Part shown: piece by piece, positions 1-14,300 of the stretch | Position numbering within the stretch: position 1 is the first letter of the stretch | Layout: the number at the start of each line of letters is the position of its first letter | Assembly: GCA_030248295.1 (NCBI GenBank) | Contig: JASANH010000389.1 | Location: 62,001-126,000 of the forward strand | Direction of reading: 5' to 3' | Length of the DNA: 64,000 nucleotides | Source of the DNA: Mesodorylaimus sp. YZB2_4 | Lineage: Eukaryota; Nematoda; Enoplea; Dorylaimida; Dorylaimidae | Position numbers and translations under genes: made by a program | Notes under the pieces: generated by a model | Seen by the model: the letters and a program-made list of their open reading frames with translations, nothing else | Databases searched by the model: none | Told to the model about the DNA's origin: nothing

Positions 1-20
1 AGCAAACTTGCATTACTTAC

Positions 21-254
21 TTGCAATACGACGTGCTTCCCATCGATAGCACCTAAGCACCCTGGAAAGTTCCACCTTTCTTGGAACCGATAAGCAATTT
101 GTTCCCACTGATCACGCGTGGGAGGAGTCAAGTAGCGATCCTTCAAGACCGTCCAGATCGCTAGGCATGTCTCGTGGAAAATCTTGACAGCCGTACAATA
201 TCCGATGCGAAATCGTTTATGCTCGAATTTGATCAAGTGACCACTCGCCAACAT
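21..254 (-). mobile_element. PIF/Harbinger transposase fragment (HARBI1/DDE_4-like), partial
   Basis: The minus strand reads open for 78 codons from an ATG at 254 to a good splice donor (GTAAGT at 20-15). The peptide begins MLASGH and contains FRIGYCTAVKIFHETCLAIW, then a W-x-x-I-A-x-R-F stretch and WNFPGCLGAIDGKHV. FRIG..T, the ETC-AIW helix and W-FP-C-GAIDGKH are landmarks of PIF/Harbinger DDE nucleases; the D of AIDGKH is the first catalytic aspartate of that family. The protein would continue in an exon beyond the left edge, and the N-terminal part upstream of 254 is not recognisable, so whether the copy is active cannot be judged. It lies directly downstream of the decayed channel gene. 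Confidence 0.8.
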
Positions 255-1170
255 CCTTCAAAAAACGAAAATTCTTATGTCACTGGTTGGCACAATGACA
301 AAATTCCATCTAGCTAATTCTACCTTCAATATCCCAATCAACCAGCTCCGGTTTACGGACACCCAGGAGTATAAATCACGCTTAATACGCAAACTTTGCG
401 TATGCGTATTTTGTACGCAACCAACTGTACGCCTTACTAGGAGCAACCGCTGAGCTCAGCGATTCCGATCGAAGAATGACTGGTTCGTATTTTCCGGAAA
501 AGGTTGATACGTATGGCTCGCTTTTCGTCAATGATTTTAAGTTGCTAGTGCTGGTAGTGGATGTCGCCGTGCTATCAAATGAATGCTCGATCCGTAGTTG
601 AGTAAGCGGCATAAGGCGTCGGCGGCATCGACGATAGCTTTGTTGTCATGGAAGCGATTTGGTGCTGATGAAACACGGATGTTCCTGTTTCTCCATTTAC
701 AGCTATTGACTGATCCACAACATCTACAACATGCGTATGATTGAATAACCAGTTGCTACTCTCTCTTGCTAATGCCCCAAACACAAAAATCGCAATGAAA
801 GCCTAGCTCAGTGGGACTGACCTGACTTTTTAGTCACAAGAGAAGTCCAAACTTGATTCGCTCCGCTTCTGAAGATATGGCTGGTTGGCGGCATAGCCGT
901 TGGGAAGCTACTTGAGACTTTTTGTGGCAGGCTGCTGATATGTGCAGGAGCGGTTTCCATGGGGTAATTCATGCTCGCAGTCGCTGACCCTCTAAAATAT
1001 GCTGGTGTTATATTAAATTCGGACCTTTACTGAGTTGGTCGAGTGTGAGCTACATGTTCGTCGATGTTTGATGTGACCGTTTTTATGGAATGCGTCGTAA
1101 ACAGTTCCTTCATTAATGGTGATGCCTCTAAAACTTAGCCACTGCTAACCAGGCTTATCACAAATACAGT
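255..1170 (-). other. Degenerate Ser/Thr/Pro-rich tract, possible remnant of a mucin exon
   Basis: The related genes at 15112 and 32248 have their mucin exon immediately after the intron that starts here at 1170. In this copy only short broken open stretches on the minus strand follow, for example 612-382 and 968-810, which are moderately rich in Ser, Thr and Pro. No long exon and no channel C-terminus are visible before the left edge. A small TACGC-rich repeat sits at 388-428. The mucin origin is an inference from position and composition. Confidence 0.3.
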
Positions 1171-4100
1171 GTCATTCTCACCTATGGTTATCACTTGCGG
1201 AAGCCTTACTGCAACTGTGTTGCACTGCTGCTCTATTCTCCACTCACGGTTAATCACATTCGGAGAAACATATTGGTCAACGTAGGTCCAGTTCCACTCA
1301 AGAGCCATTGGCGGGCACACCATCACCACAGATGGCACTCCTGTGGCTGTAATATTAGACATAAATTGGCTACTTGACAGATGAACGGCAGACGGAGCGA
1401 CATAGCTGTCTAGATTTTTGAGTATGGCAACAACCTGGGTGTGATTATTAATATTTCCACAGCTGTCGACCACAATCCACATGCGATTTACTCAGGGAAC
1501 AAACGCCTGCGTTCAAAACTTCGTCGTTGTAGGTCAACTGTTTGTATGGTGAACAAGGCTGATCCAAACTAATCGCAGCAGTTGGAGGATACGAGTCGTT
1601 ACTTGGAGCTGTAACTGCACTGAGATCGCAAGAATAGAACTGGCTATCAGCAGCATCGATTTTTGGGATGGCACTAGCTAAATCCTCATCGATTAGTCCA
1701 TCACCATCGTCATCGAGAAAATTTCTAACTTCTTCATCCACCCAGCCATCGCAATCATTCTCGAGACCGTCAGGCGGATTTGAATCAAGTGGCTGATTGC
1801 AGTAAAATGAAGATAAACCGACCAATCGGCCAGCTATGTAAGCGTATGACGTGTAATATCCAGTGCCGTAAACTGCAACACTAAACTGTGATGTCGATGT
1901 GAGTTATTTTGAATATTTCTGACATGTTCGAGCAGGTGATAGTGATAAGCACTAATGTTAATATCTGGTATAGGATGACCAGAAGATGCGTTTAGAAAGG
2001 GGCGGCCGTTTAACAGTAGACCACCCGCTTTGATTGGTGAGACAACGATAGTTATGTAGTCGAGATCAAAAGACTTTGGCAAAGGACAGACGAGAAAAGA
2101 ATAGTAATTTCGGAAGGAGTCGATAGATGGCACTAATAAGAGCGATGGGTCGATCATCTCGTCTAAGGAAATATTGATTATAAAATGCAATAAGGCAGAA
2201 GCTTTGGGCTCATAAGAAGCTTACCAGTATACTGCCCGCTAACCATTATATGGGCCAACATAAGCGGCTTGTTCGAGGTCAAATACAAATATTCGTTTTG
2301 ATCCGGCAATATTGCTTGAACTTCGAGCTGTTTCAGCGTGATCAAATCCGTATATCTGGCACTGCCCGTCACATTCACAATCGTTTCGTCCATCAATGCG
2401 AGGATTTTGTAAAATTCATATATCTCGTTGTAGTCAGTATAGCATGCTGATTCTGTTGGAAATGAGTCTCGCGCAAATGATGTTAAAATATACTGCGTAC
2501 CGGCAGCTCTTGCTGGTGGTAACTAAAGCATTGAAGGCTTTAAAATTTCGAAAAGAACTTGAAGAAATTAGAGTGAAATGACCATTGCCTCCCATTTATG
2601 CTCACGTGTCGCGCGAGACAAGTTTGGTTAAGCTTGTGATAAAGTGCCTGAGCCTTAGACTACATAAATCGTATTCTCGCATACATACCTGCATACCTAC
2701 CTACATACATACATACATACATCGCATTCTCGCAAACACACCTGCTCGATTACCAAATCGCAACCCATACATTCGGATGGATAAAACAGGCAGTCGTGGC
2801 CAGTAAATACCGCTACAGGGAAATTACTTTTGACGATTGTGCCAGATGCGTCAAAATCATAAAGTTGTGCAGTAGTGCTATGACGTCCATTTCATTCGCA
2901 CGGTAACTGTTATGCGTCCCATTTCCAAATGACACTTGTACTGAAGTGTCTGCCGTTGTAGCTACGATGTAGAGCAGTCCGAAATTATATCCGCCATCTT
3001 TCACTCCCATCACCACATATTCCGTATCTAATACGTCATATGGGAATAGCAAAGTACCATCGCTGGATTTCCATGCCGTTTGCATGCTGTACACCATGGA
3101 ATCTTCTTTTCCTTCTATCTTGTAACCAGTCTCGTTCGAATCCAAGGGCATATCGACAGTGTATGGTAGGATGTCATCAATCAGTATTGTCTGCGTAGGC
3201 AAGCCGGCTTTGTTTGATATAATGACTTTAAATGGGGTCTCCGAATCTGCTACCAGAAATAGGGTTTCTTTGAGGCTCGTCCTCGGGGTCCTTACTCAAT
3301 GAGTGCGGGAAAAATGACGAGTAAAATATGCGGCCAATATGATCAGGGGTGCCAGGTGCGTAGTGCCTCGTAATATTGACTTGTGTGATTCTGAAGTATG
3401 TAAATTGGGCCATTTAAGTATCCTACTGTTTACGGGCCTAAAATCAATTTCAGATCCAGAGTTCCTTTTCCAAAGCTTACGTTTTCTGTAAATTGCGTTC
3501 CAATAAGGGACAAAAACTCAGCATACAATCACTCTTTTTTAAACTATCAAAAACTGGATTGTTTTATTTCCTAGATTGCTTGCACTTATCTTTGTAGCCA
3601 ACACCCTACTAGTTATAGCCGTATGCGGCTCGTGCCTGTGTTATCATTTCACGAAGGCTCAACAAAACTAATCTACCGGTGCTAAAACAAGTCAGAACAT
3701 GATGTTTACCTCCTCCAAATAAGTTCGATCGTTTTTTTCTGGACACAGCTCTCTCTCTTTACGACGCGTAAAATTTGTTTTGCTGCCACTTCTTGATGAT
3801 TTTCTTGCCTGCGACGTCGAAACGGTTTTCTGATTCACTGTACTGTGATCATCTTGCAGAATTCTCAAAACTGATTCGCTGTGATCGCGCATCTGAAAAT
3901 GGGAACTACTGTACAGCTCTTATCGCCAGCTCCGTCCTTTTGTAGCTCTCTTTCTCACAGTCAGCTCTGTAGCGTCAGCCTTTTGAGTCACTTACCTCTG
4001 CATACAACTCTTGCACATATTTTTGTATGGCTGACATTTTATAAGGATTTAAATTTGAAATTGATACGCCAGGAAACTCTTGAGGCGCTGCTTCCATCTA

Positions 4101-4430
4101 CAAAATACCAACAAACTTGAGTCATTTGAAATCAATCATTTGCTCTTTACTCACAGTTACTGTGGTTTCGATAGGATACTGGAGAAAATACAAAATTGAT
4201 TGCATCAATGAAATAAAAAAAATCAATGAAAAAGTTAAAGCAACGATTGACCAAATAAATCTCAAGATATTTCTCTCAGCAGACGCTATAATAGCAAGTG
4301 GCCTTATGCTGGATGCTGCAACCGCTTCATTGAAGTTTCCATTTTTGTGGTCCGTCAGCGATATTGCAGCACAGCGTGGTTCAATGTTGTGCTTTGCGTG
4401 CAGCTTTTTTTGAATAAGTTTTTCCTTCAA
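1171..4430 (-). pseudogene. Decayed copy of the giant IgGFc/mucin DEG/ENaC-like channel gene
   Basis: Exons follow the order of the two intact paralogues. The first membrane segment and LQYPIETTV lie in 4430-4155, followed by a 102-nt exon at 4097-3996 with FPGVSISNLNPYK. A polar exon occupies 3892-3710. The IgGFc-like domain is at about 3400-2747, the next exon at about 2520-2220, and the Asp-rich exon at about 2190-1171. Frame breaks are visible by comparison with the paralogues: near 3268 (one extra base), an 8-bp near-duplication at 2863-2878, two shifts near 1940 and 1890, and one near 1490. The Asp-rich motif (ENDCDGWVDEEV, DDDGDGLIDEDLA) is still well preserved, so decay looks fairly recent. 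The mucin and channel C-terminus are absent from the window. Assembly error could explain one break but hardly five. The start at 4430 is only the first ATG of the open frame; the paralogues begin closer to the membrane segment. Confidence 0.82.
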
Positions 4431-4949
4431 ATAACCCCGTAAACCACGGATTGCTGACTAAAGTATTGACATTCTGATTATATGGTAGATCTAGCCAAAA
4501 GCAATAAGGCTTAAAAAATGGAGGAACGTTGCATCCGGTGCTACTGACGTTAAATTCATCGCACCCAGTCCTATGGGAAACATTTTTTGTCTTCCTGGTC
4601 ATTATCTTAAAACCCTGTTTGGAAAGTAGATCATGGGAATACATTTCTCCAAGAGCCCAACCAGCAATTTTCTGGGGCTGGGAAAATACGTCGACTTATT
4701 CTTACAACTAGATGTTAGAGACAGTATATTTTAAAGATATACTTATAGTGCGAATAAAGCTTACAGTTTTTTGAAAATCCATCGACTAAAAACGAATTTT
4801 AATGATTTCCACGGCACTTTCACACCCTACAGTATGAAGTAGACAAAGGATATAATACAGGTAGTACACGAAACCACATAAAAAATACCAGTGTACAACA
4901 AACATTAAATGTATACAGTAGCTGCTGCATGCTTGTGCGTAAACCTCAT

Positions 4950-5221
4950 ATACCGTAAATACTCATTTAGACTACCCTCCTGGTACCGATTTATTAACCC
5001 CTATTACACTGCAATTTCCCTGGGTTGTGTGGGGTACAGTATGACAAAATTAGTCCGAGAAAAGAGGAACTTGTGCGTGGTATCCCACCCCATGAAACTC
5101 TGTCATTAAGTGTTCGACAGAAAGAAGGGTAAAGAAGGAGGCCCCTGCCCTCCAAATAATTTCACTTGCTGGACCCATTTGAAATAATTTCCCCACGGTA
5201 TTATTTGAGAATTTACGGTAT
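4950..5221. mobile_element. MITE with ATACCGTAAAT terminal inverted repeats
   Basis: Starts with ATACCGTAAATACTCA and ends with TGAGAATTTACGGTAT, an imperfect terminal inverted repeat around about 270 bp with no coding capacity. It lies between the pseudogene start and the 3' end of the intact gene at 15112-5339. Superfamily not assigned. Confidence 0.6.
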
Positions 5222-5338
5222 CAAATGAAAAAATTGCTTAAACCTTTTTAAAAAAGTGGCATGGGTGCTCAATCGCAAAATTTTGGGTACGCTTACAAGA
5301 GAAGGTGTATTCGAAAATATTTCTTGGTCTCCCTCGCT

Positions 5339-8300
5339 TTATTTCATCTTCTCATAGATCGCCTGTATCGCGAAGACCACTATCTCGAATACTGAGAGCA
5401 CGCACATATTCAGCCACATTCCCACGTTCGCGAAAATGTCTGATGCTAATTGGAAAATCTAAACGAAGTCAATCAAAACTGGTTACTACCTTTACTATTC
5501 ATTCTTACATACCGTGTATTGGGCATAACCAATGATTCGTGTGGTGGTCATTGATCCATAGTAGACATCCACACGGCTGTACGTTTTACTAGAGATAAAG
5601 AGTATTAAGATTCGGTATTCAAAAAACAGCGTCAAGATGACCTACTGTAAGTGTTTTTTACATGCAGTCGCTTCAGCGTCTGACTTGCCTCCGCACATGG
5701 GAGGCTAACGATAAGAAGAGTGAGAAGTACTCGCACCTTGTCAGAATCGAAATCCTAAGCAGTTTTACCTCAAAGCTGGGGGACGGCCAAAGTGCTTTAG
5801 TTTCTGCAGGTCTGTAGATCGTCGAGCTAAAGCAGAAAACGGGTGAGCAATCGATTAACTACCTGCCAGCTGATCGTACCTGCATGCGGGCAGACATCCG
5901 CAGTTGGGCATGGACACGAAGCTAGCCGCCTGCTCAATGACTGCATCAACACACGCTTCTGAAAGTGGGCTTTCAATTAAGCTCTTCTCAGCTTGCGCAC
6001 ATCCTTACTTTTGGTTATGCCGCAGTGTACGCTGCCAGCTGGTACAGGATAAAGTGGATCCCCGCAGTTGCATTCTTGGATAACCAGTCTCTGGTAGCAG
6101 CTCACCATGCAAGTCTGACGAAGGAACGATGGGCCGCATGCTTTATCAAGAGTTACCAAAACTTTACCTCGAGGGAGTAGGACTTGTTCGGGTATAAAAT
6201 AGGCCCTTTTGCTGTCGTGTTTGTATAACATGCCTTGTAGGGTTCGCCTGGCAGCATGACCTGGGTCTAGAAAAATGACGGCTGTTATTCCTCGTCAAGT
6301 GATGCAGTACCCGCCCCAACAGGGGACCACTTACTTTGCTTATCGAGAAACTGTAGTATTCTCCAGAAGAGCAAGTGATGCCTGACATGCCCATTATTGG
6401 CTCTTCATCCGGTTCATGAAACATAATCTTGTATCCACTGCTCAAAATATTAGGGAGGAAATCGCTTGAGGGCATGTGAAACACCATCCTCAACCCCATC
6501 GTCGTCCCGCCTCTTTTTGTGCTACGGCTTTCAAATTCAGGCAGGAAAGTGAAGCAGTTTCCATAAGCCGGATCAAGGTACGGCCGAATTTCTCTGCACA
6601 AGAAGTAAAGACAGCATGTGCTGATTGCGGGTGCAAATATCCTACTTGGTAAGATTGCAAAGGCGGCCTCCATATCGACACCAGAAGATAAATTCGCTCA
6701 TTTGATAACCCAAAGAGTAGCGGAGGCTGTGATTTAATGCACTCGCGAGATACGGCAGGGCATCTTGCAATTGGCTAGACCAAGGAAGCATACCCGACAA
6801 ATCAGGAGGCTGAAATAGAACTGCCCTTGACAAAATCATAGGCGGAAATGCTAGAACCTTACTGTGGGAATGGCAGGCATTCCTTCGCCTGCACTGGTAG
6901 TTGAAACACTGGTCGTTTCTTGATGCAATGATTTAGGTTCGAGAAATTCTTGTTTTGCTGGTGTTGATGATGGGGAAAACGAGGCCAGGAGCTGCTTGGA
7001 CTCGGCAGACTCACCAACTTCAAAAATATCACTTTGAGGAGAAGTGGTTGTTGGGATCGCCATCCAGCGTTTGCGATCAATGAGTGTCTGCCTCCCTGTC
7101 GTAGAAGTTTGATCAAAACCAGAGGGGGTTTTGCGGGAGCTTGAATTAGCTTGTGTTAATGATGGCAGAACTGATCTTCCCGCTCCTGCGCTAAAGTCTG
7201 GCAGGCCTATTGTCGGGTCTCGCACGCTATGCCTCGAGGGGATTTGGCTAGGCGTTGTGGTTAGGAGGTCATAAAAACTTTGCGAAGATAGATGGCCATC
7301 TGCCAGCGGGGTAGCAGCAGTGGTGCTTCTGTGATCAGGGCAGAGGAAGGGGATGCCACAGGGCTCAATGGTTGTAGGCCTCACAGATTGTTCTCTTGTG
7401 AGTAATGCAATAGGTGTGGATGTGGCTAATTTTGGATATGACTCAATCGGTGGATTTTGTCTTGTGGTTAGCGTCGATTTTAACTGTGATAGTGCTAAGA
7501 ACAATTTAGTTTTATTAGAGGATAGACAGGTGGTAGAAGTGGTGGCCTCCAATTCATCTTCAGCGACAGAAGGAGTGCTAGAGAGGACATCTGCCCGCAA
7601 GATGGATCTTGTCATTCTAACCAGACTCGCTGTTTGAACATGCCCGCTTATCGCATCCGCGAGCGGCGTCTCATATGTTTGGGGCTCCTCACGTCCTTGT
7701 GGAGTATCAAATACTGGCTCGGTCGGAATCTTCTCTTCGGGCCATGCAACTGTAGTTGCAAGGAATTGACTCTGTGATAAGTCGAGGAAAGATGTAGTGG
7801 ATGCTGTGTTTGTTAGGGATGTGATGCCAGATGCCATCGCTCTGTCCTGAGGCATCTGGAAGCTTTTCCTGGTCGAGCCCTTACGCCTGCGTGAAAAGCC
7901 ACGCTCACGACTAGTAGTTGTGTGCATTGTTTCCCAAAACGAAACTGCCAGAGCGCTGCTCGTATCCGAGGTGTGTCCTAGCCGTTCAGTGGAGGTTGGA
8001 CTAGCCAATATGTCACTATAATGTTCGGTCGGCTCACGATCAGAAGTGGGGCTAATTGTGAGAGCTGGGAATGCAAGCATAACTGGGAGCCTGGTCTTCG
8101 GTTTCAGGATCCTAACTTTTGTGATGCTGCCAGTGGAAACATCAGGAGTTGTCGTTGCTTCTAAACTCGTCGGCGAAGATGACTTAATCATGTCAGATAA
8201 GGTAGAAGTAGTGGATGAGGGGAGCAAGGAGGTCAGAAACTGGCTGGACTTTGCGGACTCGCCAACCTCAATAATATCCCTTTGGATAAAAGTGGATGTT

Positions 8301-11300
8301 GTAACCTCCATCAAGCCTTTGCGATCAATTAGGTTTGTCGTCTCAAGAGAGGTGCTGCCAAGCTCTTCTGTTACTATAAGAAGATGTGGATTTTCTGATC
8401 TTGAAAATGTGGAGGTCTGGGTCTCGACGTCAGTGGCTGATAAGGATGTTGCGTCTTGTGAAGAAACACTTGATTCTTGAACGAGCCAAGAGGTTGTTGT
8501 TGCTTCTAGCGTAGTAGATAGCAATGGTGCACGAGACTTGGGTGTTGTATTGGTTGTGGGCAATGGCGACGATTCAGACTCTGTTGTTGGTAAGATGTAC
8601 GATTCGCTTGCGCTTGTTTGGGGTTGACTAGAGGTGATGACGGATAGGGAGTCCTGTCCGCTAGCAGTCGTATGGGCTCTGGTTGAGGTCATAGCAGATG
8701 TGGTCGCAATGTAGGGAGTAAATGCAAAATCGGTTACAAAAGCGACTGGTGGGTTGGTTCTCTTTTTTTTAATTCGCTGGACACTTGCACTAGTAACAGC
8801 CGCAGCAGAGGTTGTTTCTTTTGTAGTACTAGATCCGGCCATGTTAGCTTGATCTTCAGTCCTGGTGATAGCTGAGTCAGTAGAAGAAAACGATGTACTG
8901 ATTTTTTCACTAGTAACTTGTGGAGGTTCTGTCATAGTGGAAGAGGAGGGTTGCGATGTCGTGCCTGTTACTAGATTTGAAGGTGAGAACGCCGAGGGCT
9001 CGATTGCCATTGCTGTTAGCTCATTTCTTTTTACAGTCTTTGTTTCAGAGCTGCTAGTTTCCGTTGACACCATTACTTCTGTGGTAGCAACAGTCGATGC
9101 ACTTGTAGTTGAGTCATCTGAGGGCATTGTAGATGTTCGAGTTAAAGGCGTAGGTGTGACTTTAGTGCTTCTTTCAGCGGCTGTTTGAGATTTTGTCGAT
9201 GTTGCTTTTACTTCTGTGGTGATACGCGAAGTGGTGGGTGAGTGATCTGGGGGCACTGCAGCTGTAGATAGCGAAGGTGTGACTTTAGTTCTTCTTTCAG
9301 TACTTGGAGGCTCGGTAGATATTGCCAAAGGTGCTGTTGCAGCAGCAAACTGGCTTGGGAGCGTTGTAGGGAACGTACTTGAGTACACAGTCGACTGTTT
9401 GGGAGCAGATGTTGCTGGTTGGCTTATGGTTCGTGTCCTTGGTTCCCTGACTGTTGCTGCTGCTCGGGCCGAGGATTGGGGCAGCGTTGCAGACGAAGTT
9501 ATGCCAATTGTGGTAGTACCTCTTTCACTAATTAGTGTTGTTGTCATAGGCACAGGCAAGCTGCTCGTTGAGACAGATGGGGATGAACTCACTCTTAAAT
9601 TAGCTGCCGTAAGCGGGATACTGCTGCTTGTGCTGGTGCTCGTTGTATGAGGGCTGCTGGTCGCAGCTGTCGCACTATTCGAGGCAGTGTGCGTTTGTTT
9701 GAGGGTAGAAATAGTTTCAGCAGGAGTGTTAGTTGTGGTGTAGGTTTCAGTACTTAAAGTACTATTGCTAGGGGTGGTGCCACGAGAAGTAGTGGCGGAG
9801 TTGGGAGTTGTATGAAGAACACGAGAGTTGGTAAAACTAGGAGTTGTGTGCATAGAAGTCTGTGCTTTCGTTGAGTTTACCACCATGGCAGCCGACGAAA
9901 TGGTTCTTCCACTGCTGCTGCTCGTTTGCGTCTTTGTACTCTTTACCATTTCTGTCGTAGTCGCAGATGAAGACGCGGTTGTGACTGTAGTTGAGTGCCT
10001 GATATATGATGCTGATGTATTTGTACTCACGCCTAAGCTGGTTGAAGAAAGCTGTGTTGAAACCCAGAAGATGCCGCTTGTCGCTGGAAGTGTTGAAGTT
10101 TTTGTTGCAGCCGTGGTTTTCAAGGACGACGCGGCGTTTGTCGAGCTGCTCGTGATCAGGTCAGGTTTCGAGGTAGTACTTGTTAACGCGCTGGTCGTGC
10201 TGCTACTTGTGGCCAGTGTCGAAGTTGCAGCTGCATTAATGGTTGTTGAAGGTGTTGTGACTATTGTCGAACTGCTGGTGGGCGTTGCAAGCGTCGTGGT
10301 ACTCGTATTTGCGGCTGTTCGTTGAACTTGGGTGGTGGGGCTGCTGTTTTCAAGGACAGTTGAAGTTCCTTCTAAATAAGTAGGTGCTGTGGGCGACATA
10401 TTTTTAGTCGAACTGATCGAGGCTACAGCAGCCGGAACAGTCACCGCGCTGCTGCTCGTAGTTGTTAGAAGTTCAGAGGCGGCTGTTGAAGGCGTTGTGG
10501 CTTTATTCGACGAGCTGGTGGCCAATCCAGGTGCCGTGACTATTGTCGAACTGCTGGTGGCCGTCGTAGTACTCATATTTGCGGTTGATCGTGGAACCTG
10601 GGTACTGCTGCTGATCGCAGGAAATGTTGAAGTTGTTGAATCAGTAGCTGTCGAGGGTAATGTACTTTTAGTCGTACTGCTCGAGCCTAATGGTAAGGCA
10701 GCCGTAACAATTGCCTCACTGCTGCTCATAGTTGTTGAAAATGCAAAGGCGGTTGCTAAAGACGTTGCGGCTTTAGTCGACTCGCTGGTGGCCAATCCAG
10801 GTTCTGTGGTCCTTGCTGTCGAGACTGGTGTCATACTGATACTAGCACCTGTGAAAGGAGCAGTCGTGGTCATTGAAGACGTTGCGATTTTAGTTGGCTC
10901 GCTGAAGACCGTTGTAGATTTTGTGGTGGTTACTTTGGAAACAGATGTCGTGGGGAGTCTTGAGGTCGTAGCTGCATTTAAAGTTGTAGTTTCCGACGAA
11001 ATAGTAGTGGTTGTTCCAAACTCCGTGGTGCTAGAAAGGAACGTTGTCGTAATTTTTGGTGCTACAGTCGTGGATGCGACGCTGGTCATGTCTGGTGTCG
11101 TTTTTACTGAGATTGTACTCGAAACCATCGCAGTTGTCGACATCGCTAAAAAGAGAAAGAGTATATTGGCCGACTTTTTAATGCAATGGAACAAGAGCAC
11201 TGTACGCACCAATATAAATGTTTTGCTCCAGGAAGATCATAAGATCGGAGCATTCTGATTCAACGGTCCAGTTACGGATGACATGAGTTTGATTTAAAAA

Positions 11301-14300
11301 TGTGTCAACGTACGTCCAGTTCCAACGCACAACATCGGCGCCAACAGCAGTAAAACAAGCAGCGGTCGCACTTGGCACTCCAGTGGCAGTCGTATTTGAC
11401 AGGAGTGAAGGATTTTCGAGGTAAGCCGTCAGAGGGGCTGTATAATTGTCGAGCGGTCTGGATATATTTATTAGCTGCACTGATGAGTTGGCTATATTGC
11501 CGCACTTGTCGACGAGGTTCCATTCTCGAATAATGGTCGAGGAGCAAGTGGTCGAGTTCACTGTGTCTTGATATGTCAGGTTGTATGGCAGGCATCGCTG
11601 GTCGACAGTTGCCACAGCCAATTCAGGCTCGGATGCATTCTGTGGCGATGGGGAAGTCCATAAATCGCACGACACTAACTGACAGTCAGTCACATTGACT
11701 ATTGGAACAGTAGCGGCCAGGTCCTCGTCGATCAATCCATCGTTGTCGTCGTCGATGAAGTTTCTCACTTCTTCATCGATCCACCCATCGCAGTCGTTGT
11801 CCAATCTATCAGGAGGATTCGTGTCGGCTGACATATTGCAGAAATATGAAGCAGAATTCAGTAGTCTACTAGCTGTGTACGCATAGGAGCAGTAGTAGCC
11901 CACGCCATATGCAGTCACGCTGTACAGAACGCTGACATCTGGATGAGCGATTCTAAATGACTCTAATGACCCCGAACAAGTGAACGTATAGTAAAAGGCA
12001 CTCAACGAAGAGCCTGGAATCTTGCCCGCTGATGCGCCAAGAAACGGTTTGTTGTTTAACAGCAGGCCAGAAGCTTTGGTTGGGTCAATAATAACTGTCA
12101 AGTAGTGGCTGCTGTACTTCGGATTGCACGACACCAGAAAACAACCAGCTTTGAATGAATCTGTTGGGGGTATCAGGAGCAAGGATGGATCAGAGTCGCC
12201 ACCTGCACATCACGTCATATTTTATGGCCATGCATATTTTTTAAAGCTTTGAAACTTACCAACGTAATTTTGTGATGGCATTATTTGAGCTACCAGGATT
12301 GGCTTGCTTGAGGTTAAATAGGAGAGCTCGTTTAGCTGGGTCATTACGTGACGAAATTCACCCGCTCCAAGTGTGAACGTTTCATTAGTCACTGTTCCAT
12401 GGCGCGTGACCATTGTACCATCCATAGTAGCCAGTACTTTGAAGAGCTCAAACCGCTGCTTGCAGAATGTGGCGTTTCGGCAACACGTTGGTTTGCCAGT
12501 CGTCACACTTCTGCGTTTAAAAGGAACCAGCGGATATTTCATTCCGAAAGTAGTTGTGGGAGGGAGCTAAAATATCAGAAACGGTTAGCACAGTTCGCCA
12601 CAGCCGTTTTGTGATGGTTTTTCCCAGCAGGTTTCGCAGCGTGCTGGAGGTCACAAAACATGACTTTCAGAGGAAGCTCGGTAGGTGGGTGAGTACCAGG
12701 TTTTCCTATCGAGTTGTGGAACATACAAACGCATGTACAGCTCTGTACAACCACGAGAGTATCCTTATTTCCAAAAATGTTTGCTGGGTGAGGGACCGGC
12801 TCGGTCACCAAAAAAGATATAAGCTGGATAAAGAAAAGATGCCAGGACAGAGTGCATGCCTTCCTGAATATCAGCAACGTATTTGAGCAGAGGGTGGAAT
12901 CCTAGATTGTTCTTGCATCGTGTATTTTTATGGTGCATTGCAGAAATGAGAACCTTAAAAAATTCAAGAAATTTTTAGTGGTAGTGTCCACATGAGCACA
13001 TGTAGAGGCTCGACTGGCAGTCGATACTCTGCACGAAGCCGGCAACTAGGAACGTCACTCGTCAGGGTGACGTTTTAGCCATGTACTAGGTCGGAAGACT
13101 TGGTACATGGCTGGTCCAGTAGAAGTGTTTGCCATTTATTCATTGTCATTCTTTGTTCGGCAACCTCCCGCCTACAGTACGCCTGCCAGGCATGGTTACA
13201 ACATGCACCGAACGAGCATTATGTACAGTATATGTATGCAGTACAGAACGCTTCGAAGACGAAACGGCAGGGTGAAAGTGCCATAACGAAAACAGATACA
13301 AACTGCATGCAAATACTCTTCATCATTTAAGCTTACTTGCTCATAGACGATGTCGAAGGCGAAGCAGCCAGGCGGATAACTTAAAGCGTCACTTGCTGTG
13401 AGGACCGCGACGGGTGCGCTAGACTTAATTTTAACGCCTGTGGCATCTCCAGGGAAAGCCAGCTTAACCAGATCGTACTCATTCGCAGTTTTTGTGACCA
13501 TGGTACCATTGACGTAGGTAATGGCAATCGATGTCCCATTCGCAGTGGCTACAATGTAAACGTAGCTCATGCTTAGCTGGAATGTGTCTTCGGGAGTGTA
13601 GTCAACGCCAGCAACCAGGTAGTCCGTGCCAAGTGTGTCAAGTGGAAACAGCAAGGTACCATCCGAAGTGTAACTTCCGATATGCATGCTGTAGGCCACG
13701 AAATCGTACGCCGCCTCTATCTTTATGCATGCTTGAGCAGAGCTGAGCGGGATGTAGACCAGGTTCACTTTTGTGTTGTCGATTGTGACGGTCATCTTCA
13801 AACCAGTGGCTCGAGCTGTGATGTACACTGGGAATGGTGTGGCCGAATCAGTGGCTAACATTAGCTGCTGCTGAGGATTTTGACCGTAATACGCAGATAT
13901 GGAGTTCGGAAAAAAGGCCGTGTAGAACACTTTGCCCTCATTGTCATAGCCTGTAAATGTGCCAAACATGGTGTTCGTGGCTCAAAGAACAGAGAGTGAG
14001 CTAGTCGTAAATGGTAACTGACAATGAGTACATGGCCTCATACAGTATTCCTACCCACCCCCCGCTTAGCGCGCAATTGATGCGCCTTATATGTACTGTG
14101 TATAATATCCTGATCGGGTCAAATCTACCCGCCGAACCTTCCTTTGGTGACCTTCCTGTTACCCAGTCTCTGCTGGGTACTGACGGGTAGCCAAAATACG
14201 TATGTACTGCATGCGGGCTTTTCATTCATCAAGGTATTCGCTTCCCGAACAAAGGCTTTTCACTTAGCTTTCGAAATTGCAATACGAAGCCAAAGCCAGT

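Noticed and set aside
4381-4644. Minus-strand open frame upstream of the pseudogene as an extra first exon
   Set aside because: No counterpart upstream of the two intact paralogues and no splice signal joining it to the membrane segment.
10389-11258. Plus-strand open frame of 289 codons, hydrophobic
   Set aside because: Antisense shadow of the mucin exon of copy B.
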